From Streptomyces mirabilis (GTDB lineage Bacteria > Actinomycetota > Actinomycetes > Streptomycetales > Streptomycetaceae): a stretch of 64,000 nt of DNA. The notes under the pieces are model-generated. The model did not search any database. It saw nothing but the letters and a program-made list of their open reading frames with translations, and had not been told where the DNA came from. Positions 49,970 through 58,875 of this stretch are shown here, in pieces. Both the position numbers and the translations under genes were made by a program. The stretch covers positions 8,184,001-8,248,000 of the forward strand of contig NZ_JBCJKP010000001.1 of NCBI RefSeq assembly GCF_039503195.1. Reading direction: 5' to 3'. The first letter of the stretch is position 1. The number at the start of each line of letters is the position of its first letter.

Positions 49970-50863
49970 GTGTCGGGCCTGAAGCTGTTCCACACGACAA
50001 ACAGCGGCGTGACCGAGGTCGCGCCGCGTCTTGCTGAGGTCGAGGCGGATGTGCAGGACCTCATTGAGGCGCACATGGAGACCATGCTCGGGGTGCGGTT
50101 CCTGGCGAGCGAGTACAGCACCGGCCCCGTCCACGGCGGGCGCATCGATTCGCTGGGCATTGACGAGAACAACGCGCCCGCGATCGTGGAATACAAGCGC
50201 GGTACCGACGTAGGCGTGATCCATCAGGGCCTCTTCTATATGGCGTGGCTGATGGACCACAAGGACGCGTTCCGGCACCTGGTCCGCGACCGGCTCGGGG
50301 CTGCGGTCGCGGCCCAGGTGCTGTGGAGCGCACCGAGGCTAATCTGCGTGGCCGGCGACTTCACTCGCTATGACGTTCATGCCGTGCGCGAGCACCGCCG
50401 CTCGATCGACCTGGTCCGTTACCGGTTCTTCGGCAACGAGCACATCGGCCTTGAGACGGTTGCCTCCGTCACCGGTCAGACCCTGACCTCCAAGGCAGCT
50501 CGCCGTGGCCGCAGGGCGGCGGTGCCGCGCAACCGTCGGGCGGACGGGGCGATGGTGGAGATGGCTGCGGCGGTTGACGAGGTACTGCTCGGACTCGGTG
50601 ACGACATCACCAAGGTCGAGAACACGACCTACCGGGCGTACCAGCGGCTGCGGAACTTCGCCTGCGTCTGCCCGCCGCAGAAGACCAAGCTGCTCGTCTA
50701 CCTCAAGGCCGACCCCAAGGAGGTCGACCTCGTCCCCGGGTTCACGCGGGACGTGACGGGGCTCGGCCACCACGGAACCGGTGACCTGGAGGTGCAGCTG
50801 CGCACGGACCGGGACCTGGAGCGCGCCCAGGACCTGTTCCGCCTCAGTTACGCCGCGGCGTAG
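49970..50863 (+). CDS. PD-(D/E)XK nuclease-like protein with C-terminal DUF5655-type domain
   Basis: A 297-residue protein. Its N-terminal half holds a nuclease core: GGRID (Asp60), then IVEYKRG with Glu74 and Lys76, that is D-x13-E-x-K, followed by a helix FYMAWLMDHKDAF. This is the NucS/DUF91-like form of the PD-(D/E)XK fold. From about residue 190 the protein matches the DUF5655 type (VDEVLLGLGDD, KVENTTYRAYQRLRNFACV, then a short strand series ending in FRLSYAA). GTG at 49970 follows a GAGGAGGGG site. It converges on the PIWI-RE operon, which suggests a defence or DNA-repair role. The substrate is unknown. Confidence 0.8.
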   Translation: MSGLKLFHTTNSGVTEVAPRLAEVEADVQDLIEAHMETMLGVRFLASEYSTGPVHGGRIDSLGIDENNAPAIVEYKRGTDVGVIHQGLFYMAWLMDHKDAFRHLVRDRLGAAVAAQVLWSAPRLICVAGDFTRYDVHAVREHRRSIDLVRYRFFGNEHIGLETVASVTGQTLTSKAARRGRRAAVPRNRRADGAMVEMAAAVDEVLLGLGDDITKVENTTYRAYQRLRNFACVCPPQKTKLLVYLKADPKEVDLVPGFTRDVTGLGHHGTGDLEVQLRTDRDLERAQDLFRLSYAAA

Positions 50864-51216
50864 CGGGTTCTCGTCCTGGCGGCCGGCCGGGCGAGCTATG
50901 TGGTTGTGGGGCTTCGTCGTGGCGCTGCCTTTCGACGTGGTGGTTAGGGGGTGGCGGTGGATTACTTAAGGGTGCGGTGGATCCCCGGTTTTGCAAACCG
51001 GGGATCCCGTGCTACGCCACGCTGCGCTCGGTGCTCAGCCGATGCGCGTCGGGAGCAGATGCAGCGAGGGCACGGAGCATCTCACCCACCCCGTCGTGGT
51101 CGTCGCGATATCCGGGTTCGGGGCCCTCTGCAAGCTGGCCCGTTGCGTCGTCCCCTACCCGCGCGTCCAAGCACTGTGTTAGCTCCTCCCGGCATCACTG
51201 CCGGCGCGTCTTGCGG
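50864..51216. other. Convergent intergenic region with strong terminator
   Basis: 353 bp between the nuclease gene and the convergent PIWI-RE gene. Apart from the palindrome at 50979-51007 I see no gene or RNA feature. Confidence 0.5.
50979..51007. terminator. 13-bp perfect palindromic hairpin
   Basis: GGATCCCCGGTTT (50979-50991) and AAACCGGGGATCC (50995-51007) pair perfectly around a TGC loop. The T-run in one arm and A-run in the other make it usable as a terminator in both directions between two convergent genes. Confidence 0.75.
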
Positions 51217-54186
51217 CTACTCGTCGTCGGCTTCGTCTGCCTGTTCCTCGAGCGGCGCCGATCGCCGGTATTGGGGGTGGTCGAGGTCCAACTGCTTCGC
51301 CGCATGGAGCGGTACGGGGTAGCGGGAGCGGTCGGACCAGGCGATGGTCTGGTGACACAAGCGTGCGGTTGCCCGTGCGAGCATCGTCCGGTCGACTCCG
51401 TTGGCGATGCCGACTGGGTAGATCTCGGTCGCCGTGACGGCCCACCACGGGGACTTGAGCTCGTTCGTCTCCCGTTCCCCCTCCTCGCCGCCCTTGCCCG
51501 GATCGGCGTCCCAGCGGGTGATGGTCTTGCCCAGGTCTCCGCCCTTGGCCTGGTAGTTGCGCGGGATGTTGAAGAGGACCCAGAAGGGGTTTCCGAAATC
51601 CACCTGGGCGCGGTGCAGTTTGGCCGAGGCGAACAGGATGGACTCCTTCTCGGTGTCCGGATCGCTCTCGCGAGGGACGGGAACGTACTGGGGCACCTCG
51701 TCCGGGGCGACGTTCATCCGAATGATGGCGCTCGGCTTCTTGCGCGGTGCGTTCTTGCCTTTGCCGTATCCGGGCAGCCAGGTGCGCGGATCGGTGATGT
51801 CTTCTTCCTGGTAGCTCTGGTTCTCGTTGTGTAGGCCCGTCCACATCCGACGGCAGGCGTGCCCGTCGACCATGACGACATAGCCCATGCCGGGTTCCAG
51901 CTCGTCGCTGACGAGGCTGGCGAGTGCGTCTTCGACGTGGGATGCGGCCTCCGCCCAGCGTTCCTTGTCCGTCCCGCCCCTGCCGTCGACATGGAGTGCG
52001 TAGTCACTGGCGTGGAAGGCAGCGATCGCCTGCCGGTAGGGCACCCAGCCCCCGACGAGGGGTGTCCACGCTCGCATCGTCCAGGCGCTGCCCTCCTCCT
52101 CCGGCGGGAACAGGGCGGTGGCAACGATGATGCGCTTGGTGTGCTTGCCGTCGGCGGTCTTGGCCTGCCGGCGGGCGTGGATACCGCAGTAGACGAGATT
52201 CCCCGCCTCGTCCCCCTGCTTGTCCTTCGCGATGGCCCGGGCGAGGCGCTGGTCGATAATGCCGAGCGAGCGGTGCAGGTCGAGAAGCGCCATGTAGGCG
52301 GCGTGATCTTTCCCCGGCTTCGGAGGACTGATTTCTGTTGCGGGGTTTCCAAACGACCCCGGCTTCATCCCCTTCGTGAACTGGCAGACGAAGTCCTTCT
52401 TTGCCAGGAAGCGGCGGACTTGGAACTTTCCGTCATAGCGCTCCTTGCGGAGAAGGAAGGCGTTTCGCTTCTCTCCGTCCTTCTTCTTCAGGGCCGGGAT
52501 CTCGGTCTCGCACCAGACGCCAACCATCACTTGCGACTCGCTGCCGGCGAAGTCCTCTTCGAGGGCTTTGAACTCCACAGTCCGGTTGATGTCGTCGCCG
52601 TGTGACAGGAAGCGCTCAGCCTGACGGAACACCACGCTGATGCCGGGAGCGAGGAAGACCTCCTCGCCCGGCGAGGGATCGCCGATGGGCGTGCCGTCCG
52701 GGAAGGCCAGGGACAGCGCGTTGATCATTCGCAGGCGGGTGTTCCAGCGGTACCACAGGCATACGATCTGCAGGTACTCGAAGCCCTGGGCCTTCACGGA
52801 AGCGGTGATCTCTTCGGGCGGGGGAAAGCCGATGCTGTGGAGGAGCTCGCCGGCCTCGATACGGCTTGCACGTTCCTGCGGGGCCATCTTCTGTTTGTCC
52901 GTGGGGCGCGGCTCGAAGGTCATCGGTTCCACCGTGAAGTCCACCCAGGTGGCCTTCACGCCCAGCACCTTGGAGACGTGCTCGGCCAGGAGCCGCAGGT
53001 GAAGGGTGCCAGGTCCCGTGCCGACAGCGAAGTTGTCGTTCCTCGGCATGAGCGGGCGGATGACGCCGGCGTCAGGGGTAATGAACGAGGGGAATTCCCC
53101 CTCCTCGGCGGCCTTCTCCAGCAGGGCCCGCTCTTCGGTGACGCGCGTCTGCAGCGCTTGCAGGACGCTGATGTCCATTTCGTCGCGTGCGAGCAGTTCC
53201 AGGGCGCGCTGGTTGACTGCTCGGACGCTGCCGTTGCGTACCAGTTCGGTGTGCAGGATGGGAAGGCCGTCGCTGCCCTGGTAGATGTGCGTGGACTTGG
53301 CGTAGACCATGTTGCTGTGGACGCGGGTGACATGGGCGTCCAGGAAGATGACGGGGTGGACGACGTTGGGCTCGGTCTTCATGACCACCGAGAGCCGGGA
53401 CATCGCGTACTGGGCCTTGGTGGCCTCGTTGACCTCGGTTGCGTCGTCACGGAGGTTGTACTTGCGTCCGAAGGGGTGATCCCAGGCGATGAGGCCGCCC
53501 CTGCTGTCGGGGAGGTAGGTGACTTCCCTTTTGTTCGGGTTGGCCTTCCAGCCGATCGTGCGGTTCTTGTAGACCTGTTCGCCGTTGGCGTCGAGCTTGG
53601 GGGAGCCGTCCTTCTCTTTGTCGGCGACCTTCTTGGTGATCGGGACGAGGTCGTAGATGGTGAACTTCTCTTGGGCGAGTTTCTTGGAGATCACCCAGGG
53701 CACGGCCACGTACATCCAGTCGGGACACTTCGGCTGCCTGCCCGGCACCGGCTTAAGGAGCCGTGCCATGTCGAATTCCTGCTCGGGCGTCTTCGCGATG
53801 GCTTCGGCCACCGGCGGTACGTCGAGGAGGACGGCCTGGTCGGTGTTCAGCCCCTTGCTGTAGCCGACGACGCACCGGAAGACGTGGCGCAGGGTCTCGT
53901 CGTCAATCTTCTCCAGTGAGACCAGGAAGTTGAGGTACCGGTCGAGGTGGACGTATCCGCCGGTCTTGAACTTCAGGTAGGTCAGGGCGGTTGAGTACGG
54001 CAGGTTCTTCTTCTCGTCCGGATGCTGCTGGCTTTTCTGCTCGTCGTCTCCGTCGCCTTTCAGCTTCTCCCATTCATCCCGCACGTTGCGCGGGAAGATC
54101 CGTACGTACACCTTCTGGCCCTGGACGAGTTCGGGGGTGCAGCGCAGGGTGAGGGTGCTCGGGAGAGTCGCGGTGGTGTCGCTCAA
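51217..54186 (-). CDS. pPIWI-RE family protein (prokaryotic Argonaute-like)
   Basis: From a TTG start at 54186 this is a 989-residue protein. The TTG has AAAGAG nine bases upstream and lies 32 bp after the helicase stop; the longer frame to 54678 overlaps the helicase and is not credible. The N-terminal and middle part (LPSTLTLRCTPELVQGQKVY to about residue 600) fits the pPIWI_RE_X/MID region. The last 300 or so residues fit the RNase H-fold PIWI-RE domain: GNLVYCGIHARRQAKT, YVVMVDGHACRRMW, PSAIIRMN, then WWAVTATEIYPVGI and LCHQTIAWSDRSRYPVPLH near the C-terminus. It is the third gene of the three-gene cassette. Nucleic-acid-guided interference is inferred from family reports. Confidence 0.85.
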   Translation of the reverse strand: MSDTTATLPSTLTLRCTPELVQGQKVYVRIFPRNVRDEWEKLKGDGDDEQKSQQHPDEKKNLPYSTALTYLKFKTGGYVHLDRYLNFLVSLEKIDDETLRHVFRCVVGYSKGLNTDQAVLLDVPPVAEAIAKTPEQEFDMARLLKPVPGRQPKCPDWMYVAVPWVISKKLAQEKFTIYDLVPITKKVADKEKDGSPKLDANGEQVYKNRTIGWKANPNKREVTYLPDSRGGLIAWDHPFGRKYNLRDDATEVNEATKAQYAMSRLSVVMKTEPNVVHPVIFLDAHVTRVHSNMVYAKSTHIYQGSDGLPILHTELVRNGSVRAVNQRALELLARDEMDISVLQALQTRVTEERALLEKAAEEGEFPSFITPDAGVIRPLMPRNDNFAVGTGPGTLHLRLLAEHVSKVLGVKATWVDFTVEPMTFEPRPTDKQKMAPQERASRIEAGELLHSIGFPPPEEITASVKAQGFEYLQIVCLWYRWNTRLRMINALSLAFPDGTPIGDPSPGEEVFLAPGISVVFRQAERFLSHGDDINRTVEFKALEEDFAGSESQVMVGVWCETEIPALKKKDGEKRNAFLLRKERYDGKFQVRRFLAKKDFVCQFTKGMKPGSFGNPATEISPPKPGKDHAAYMALLDLHRSLGIIDQRLARAIAKDKQGDEAGNLVYCGIHARRQAKTADGKHTKRIIVATALFPPEEEGSAWTMRAWTPLVGGWVPYRQAIAAFHASDYALHVDGRGGTDKERWAEAASHVEDALASLVSDELEPGMGYVVMVDGHACRRMWTGLHNENQSYQEEDITDPRTWLPGYGKGKNAPRKKPSAIIRMNVAPDEVPQYVPVPRESDPDTEKESILFASAKLHRAQVDFGNPFWVLFNIPRNYQAKGGDLGKTITRWDADPGKGGEEGERETNELKSPWWAVTATEIYPVGIANGVDRTMLARATARLCHQTIAWSDRSRYPVPLHAAKQLDLDHPQYRRSAPLEEQADEADDE

Positions 54187-54218
54187 TGCTGTGATCTCTT
54201 TCGGGAAGAAGCGCTGGG

Positions 54219-57200
54219 CTATGCGGAGAGGGCGAGGTCGACGCCCGCGTAGGTCAGGAAGGCGTTGACCGCTTCGCCGTACAGTTCGGCCATCTGCCGG
54301 CGTTCTTCCGGCAGCCACCGGGAGGCCATGCGTTCGATGATGCTGGCCAGGTCGGAGCTCCATGTCTCGTCGTGGAAGGCGTAGTCCACGAAGTGCAGTT
54401 CCATGTTGGTACCGCCGCGTCGCGCTCGGCCGGCGAGCTGGATGAGGGACACCAGCATTCCGGCGACCATTTGTTCCTGGAGGACGAGGTCCATGGTCGA
54501 CAGCTGCGGGGAGGAGCGCAGAATGGTGCCCAGGTGGTCTTGTGCTGCGGTGCGAGCCGTCTGCAGAGCCTGGACGGGATCCGACGCACCGGATGCGGGC
54601 AACGAGTTGATGCCTGCGGCGTTGACACTGCCGTACATCCAGGTGGGATCGTCGATGATCAGCGGGGGCCTCACGCACAGGTAGATGGAGTGGATGGCTG
54701 AGCGGAGATTGACGACGATATTGAGTCCTCTGGCGATGTTAGCCAGGGGGGCGATCAGAATGTCGCCGAATTGGGGGAATTCCTCGACCTCTTCGACGGT
54801 GATGCGGCGGACCAGTGATGGGTCGGGGAGGTGGCGGACGTTGCTGAGGCGGTCTTCTTCCCGGACGAGGACGCACACGCGGTGGGAGAGCCCTTTCGCT
54901 TTGGCGATGCCGGTGGCGATGTGGCCGCACTGTTCGTAGCTGTTGGCGGTGAGGATCACGCGGGCGCGGGTGCGGGTCGATTCCGATTTGGCCAGGCGCG
55001 TGAGTTTCCTCGACAGCTTTGTCTCGTACAGGCGTTCACCGATTTCGCGCAGGGCTTCGGGTTTGTCGGAGGGGAACTGGCCAGCGATCGGGATGCGTTC
55101 TCCGGCCTTTCGGTGGCCGTTGCCGTAGGTGACGGCTGAGGACTCGACCAGGATGGATTGTTCCTGGGCGTCGGTCATCCACCACATCACGGGCGCGTGG
55201 ACGTGTTCCTTGACCGCCTGGGGGAAGTAGGCCGTGGCGGAGAGCCCGAAGATGGGACGCTCCACGCCGGCGGTGATCAGTGAGACGAGTCCGCCGAGTT
55301 CCGACACGTAGGTGTGCGGGTCGCCGGCCATCTGCTGCGTGGAGAGCTTGGCGTCCTTCTCCGGATTCTTCATGCCAGTGACCCGGTAGCCGTTGATCGA
55401 CCTGCCGATTGTTCCGTGCGGAAGTACGTCGGCGATGCCGCCGGAGCGCATCGAGTCGATGATGCGGTTGGCGCTGAGCAGCCCGGAGTGACGCAGGGAC
55501 TGGGCGGTGTCGCGCAGAACGGCGAGCGACACGTCCAGTTCGCTCATCAGCGTGCGGATGAGGAGGTGGTCGATGGCCCGGTTGCGTGCGCGGCCGTCGC
55601 TGAGCATCGGGGCGAGGGCCTCGTGGAGCCTGAGTTTGAGCGCGTCACGCTGGTTGATGCCGCGCGGCGACACGACGGCCCCGAGGACGCTGCTGACCCG
55701 TTCCCACTCGGGGTCCAAGAGCATGGGTGCAGGAGCCGTCTCGTCTTCTTCGCCGAGGTCGGGTGCCGGTACCAGGGCGTTGAGCCGGCCGATGGCCTCG
55801 GCGGGAAGCGGCTGTCCGTCGCTGACCAGGTATTCGGGGAACAGGAGGCTGATGAGCTCGCGGTCCTTGGAGCGGGGCAGGCGCCACCCCTCGTAGTCAT
55901 ATTCGTGCCTCAGCCTCGGCACTCGGGCGTCGTCGTGGTGGTTGAGACGGAATGCCTTGGTGCACAGGCCGGTCAGCAAGGACTCGGCCATGAGCCGGAC
56001 GTGGCTGACCGGCTCGATGAGCTGGTCCTCGAAGCGCAGAGGAAGGTGCTTGGCCGCGGTGTCCAGGACCTGCGGTTCTGCGGTCCACGGGCGCCGGGAG
56101 TGCAGGTCGACCGTGGTGGCGCAGCGGTCGACGGCGACGGCCTGGAAGGCGTCGATCTCGTCGATGATGACGAAATCGCTGGCGCGGAGCACGAACTCGC
56201 GGACGGTGACGGACCGGACCGGGCGGCCGTCGATCTGGATGCCCACCCGCATGGTGCCCTGGATGAAGTTGTGGTGGTTGGTGACGATCACCGTGGCGTC
56301 AGCGGCCTGGTAGGCGGGGGCGAATTTGCCGCAGGTCGGGATCCAGGGGCAGGCCAGCATCTCTCCGCCGCCGCGCAGGCTCAGGCAGTTCTCCTTGCCG
56401 GGGCGGTAGATGCCGGCGGAGTCGAGCCAGTGCTGCTGTGCGCACCCGTAGGCGAGGTGGTCGACGTCACGGCGGCCTCGCTTGCCCCATTCCCCGGGGG
56501 CGTCGGGATCCTCCTTGACGAGGGCCGCGTGCTTGAGGGCGCGCTCGTGCCGCGAAGACGGCGACATCAGCGGAGCACACGTCGCCAGGTGCTCGGTCTT
56601 GCCCGCCTCGTGCAGGATCTCGAGGTCATGGCTGATGTCCCAGACGGAGGCGAGTGTGGCCTTGACGTCGGGGACGAGGAGGGTGACGCGGTAGTCGTTG
56701 AGCGCGGCCCACGAGCCCAGGAGCCGAACCAGCACGGACTTACCGGTTCCGGTCGGCGCGTGGAAAATCTGGGTCCGGCCGGCCAGGAGATCCAGTACGT
56801 CGACGGTGTCGGTGTCGCGGGCCTTCACCCGGTCGAGCAGGCCCGTCAGCACCTTGTACAGCCAGGGGCCCGCCTCTGTGTCCTCGTACTGGGTGTCCAG
56901 GAGCTGTGCGATGTCCTTGAGATCTTGGACGTAGACCGGGACCGTGCCGACGTTGGGCCGGGTGGTGAGGGCGGGAAGCGTGTCGTGGCCGAGAGGCTGG
57001 GTGAAAGCGGGAAAGCGGGGGATGGTCACGCGCCCGTGGACGATCTCGTTGCCGTCGGTGCGTTCACTCGTCTCGTACGTCTGGCCCGGCGCTGCGAACT
57101 CGTGGGGCTTGCGCCGGCTGCTCGGCCGCCGGTAGGGCGCGAGAAGGCTCTTGGCGTAGCCGAGGTAGTCCCCTCCCAACCGGGGGTAGGCCGCAGTGGC

Positions 57201-57542
57201 GGTGAGAGGATCACCGGCCAGGGTGAACAACTGGAGGGTAGTCTCCTCGTCCTCCTCGTCGGCGCTGTTCATGGCGCCCAGGAGGATCCGCGCGGCAGAG
57301 GCAAACCGCTTCTCGTCGGCGAGGTCGGGGTTGCTGAGCTTCATCACCTCAGCGACGAGCAGGCGTTCCTCACCTCCCAACCCAGTCCATCTCTCCCACG
57401 CCTGCGGTTTGCAGCTGGCGAAGAACGCCGCGTGGCGGAAAGAGGCCAGCGGCTTGCCGTCGTCATCCTGCTGCGGGAAGTAGTGGGCGGCCAGGGCCAG
57501 CGCGGCGCGGACAAAGGCGTCCCTGACAGTCATCTGGCTCAT
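54219..57542 (-). CDS. DinG/XPD-type superfamily 2 helicase of the pPIWI-RE cassette
   Basis: The ATG at 57542 overlaps the stop of the upstream nuclease gene as ATGA, giving 1107 residues; the frame is open 45 codons further but that stretch is antisense-like. Walker A is FHAPTGTGKSVLVRLL near residue 260 and Walker B is VIIDEIDAFQ near 460. Between them GCAQQHW, ENCLSL, ACPW and PTCGKF place four cysteines as in the Fe-S cluster of XPD/DinG helicases, and VTNHHNF follows as in that family. The C-terminal motif QLAGRARRGG near 1035 is a motif VI equivalent. The N-terminal about 240 residues would be the cassette-specific domain. It likely unwinds or remodels the nucleic acid target for the PIWI-RE protein. 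Confidence 0.87.
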   Translation of the reverse strand: MSQMTVRDAFVRAALALAAHYFPQQDDDGKPLASFRHAAFFASCKPQAWERWTGLGGEERLLVAEVMKLSNPDLADEKRFASAARILLGAMNSADEEDEETTLQLFTLAGDPLTATAAYPRLGGDYLGYAKSLLAPYRRPSSRRKPHEFAAPGQTYETSERTDGNEIVHGRVTIPRFPAFTQPLGHDTLPALTTRPNVGTVPVYVQDLKDIAQLLDTQYEDTEAGPWLYKVLTGLLDRVKARDTDTVDVLDLLAGRTQIFHAPTGTGKSVLVRLLGSWAALNDYRVTLLVPDVKATLASVWDISHDLEILHEAGKTEHLATCAPLMSPSSRHERALKHAALVKEDPDAPGEWGKRGRRDVDHLAYGCAQQHWLDSAGIYRPGKENCLSLRGGGEMLACPWIPTCGKFAPAYQAADATVIVTNHHNFIQGTMRVGIQIDGRPVRSVTVREFVLRASDFVIIDEIDAFQAVAVDRCATTVDLHSRRPWTAEPQVLDTAAKHLPLRFEDQLIEPVSHVRLMAESLLTGLCTKAFRLNHHDDARVPRLRHEYDYEGWRLPRSKDRELISLLFPEYLVSDGQPLPAEAIGRLNALVPAPDLGEEDETAPAPMLLDPEWERVSSVLGAVVSPRGINQRDALKLRLHEALAPMLSDGRARNRAIDHLLIRTLMSELDVSLAVLRDTAQSLRHSGLLSANRIIDSMRSGGIADVLPHGTIGRSINGYRVTGMKNPEKDAKLSTQQMAGDPHTYVSELGGLVSLITAGVERPIFGLSATAYFPQAVKEHVHAPVMWWMTDAQEQSILVESSAVTYGNGHRKAGERIPIAGQFPSDKPEALREIGERLYETKLSRKLTRLAKSESTRTRARVILTANSYEQCGHIATGIAKAKGLSHRVCVLVREEDRLSNVRHLPDPSLVRRITVEEVEEFPQFGDILIAPLANIARGLNIVVNLRSAIHSIYLCVRPPLIIDDPTWMYGSVNAAGINSLPASGASDPVQALQTARTAAQDHLGTILRSSPQLSTMDLVLQEQMVAGMLVSLIQLAGRARRGGTNMELHFVDYAFHDETWSSDLASIIERMASRWLPEERRQMAELYGEAVNAFLTYAGVDLALSA

Positions 57543-58810
57543 GCCCACACCACCCCGGCGCTTTGGCAGACCATCTTGGCGAAGTCGGTCATGGTCGCGG
57601 CCTTCATTCCGTACTTGTGGCAGGTCACGGTCAGCAGGGGGATCTGGTCGGCCCGGTGGTCGGGCACGACGAGCCATTCGGCGCCGCCCTTGTCGCCCTC
57701 GTTGCGGTGCAGGCTCTCGGCCAGGACACGGCCGTGGGTGTAGTCCTTCACATCCACGGTGAAGACGTGCGTGCTCCCGTCAGGGCCCTTGACCTCGATG
57801 CGATGGTCATAGGCATCACTCATCGGCCAGAGCCTGACGGCCTCGTCCACATCGGCCAGTGCGGCGGCCAGCCGCTCCCGCAGAACGGTGTGCAGACGCA
57901 GCTCGTGCAGGCCAGGCACACAGGTGTAGCGCCACACACCGCGCCTGAGGGCCAGATGCCCCTCAACCGGCTTCGCCTCCGGCACGGCACCGGTGGTGCC
58001 TAGCGCGAGCGCTGCCTCGTGCGGAGCCGGGGTGTCGGGGCTGTCCGGATGCAGCTGCGGCGCGTCTCCGGACGTGGGCCGGAACATGAAGCTGGCGCCG
58101 GTATCGGCGTGACGGCCGTATAGGCAGGCGACGCGGTAGTACTCGCGGCCCGCACTCATCCGCTTGCTGATCTTCATGGGCCACTTGCACACCGTGCAGG
58201 GAAACCACCAGGTGCGGTAGCGAGCGTGATAGGGGATCGGCTCGTAGAAGCCGATCGCGTTGAGGGGCAGGCCGCGCTTGTTCAGCTCCGCGGCCGTGCC
58301 GGCCGGGCATTCCACCAGCGTGGTGCGGTCCTTGACGTACTGGGCGTCTCCGCGGCCCTTGAGGATCTCGTACATCTGATCCTGGTCGATCTCGTCCTGA
58401 AGCTGCTCCTCGGTGAACCGCATCCGGCCGATCCGCCGAAGCCGCTTCAAAATCCGGTGCAGCTGGGAGGTCTCCCACTGCAGATCGAAGGCGTTTCCGG
58501 TGACGCAGCCCTCGGCGTCCACGACGGGAAAGTCGAGATCGCCGAAGCCGGACCGGTCCAGCCACGGCGGGAGCAGGCCGTCGATGGGGCCGCGCAGCCT
58601 TCGGCGGAACTCGCCGAACGACAGCGGCACTCCGGGGCCGTACGCGGCGAGCAAGTCCCCGTGGTACTGCATCAGTTTCTCGGCCCGGTGCCTCGGGCTC
58701 AGATCCGGGGCGGTGATCGTCTGACAGGCTTTGATGAAGGTGAAGTTGATCAGGCGGAACGCCTCGAAATGCGAGAACGTCAGTCCGTCATCATCGACAT
58801 GGGTCGTCAC
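57539..58810 (-). CDS. Restriction-endonuclease-like protein of the pPIWI-RE cassette
   Basis: A 423-residue protein, first gene of the three-gene operon, read from GTG at 58810; the ribosome site is weak, so the start is uncertain. The middle has a zinc-finger-like set FPCTVCKWPMK followed by VACLYGRH. The C-terminus carries a nuclease-type core: YDHRIEVKG (Asp335), then FTVDVKDYTHG with Asp353 and Lys355, that is D...D-x-K. This fits the REase partner (Y plus REase domains) reported with pPIWI-RE and DinG-type helicases. The stop overlaps the helicase start by four bases, so production is coupled. Confidence 0.78.
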   Translation of the reverse strand: MTTHVDDDGLTFSHFEAFRLINFTFIKACQTITAPDLSPRHRAEKLMQYHGDLLAAYGPGVPLSFGEFRRRLRGPIDGLLPPWLDRSGFGDLDFPVVDAEGCVTGNAFDLQWETSQLHRILKRLRRIGRMRFTEEQLQDEIDQDQMYEILKGRGDAQYVKDRTTLVECPAGTAAELNKRGLPLNAIGFYEPIPYHARYRTWWFPCTVCKWPMKISKRMSAGREYYRVACLYGRHADTGASFMFRPTSGDAPQLHPDSPDTPAPHEAALALGTTGAVPEAKPVEGHLALRRGVWRYTCVPGLHELRLHTVLRERLAAALADVDEAVRLWPMSDAYDHRIEVKGPDGSTHVFTVDVKDYTHGRVLAESLHRNEGDKGGAEWLVVPDHRADQIPLLTVTCHKYGMKAATMTDFAKMVCQSAGVVWA

Positions 58811-58875
58811 GGGAGACGACCGTAGAGCACGGGTCTGACAATGCCCCCGGAACGGCCTTGGACCGCCTCAAACGA

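Noticed and set aside
55314..57743. 809-aa plus-strand frame opposite the helicase, and others opposite the PIWI-RE gene (such as 52837-53919)
   Set aside because: Gly/Val/Glu/Asp-rich antisense frames without recognisable motifs. The minus strand carries clear Walker, Fe-S-like and PIWI-RE motifs with coupled starts.
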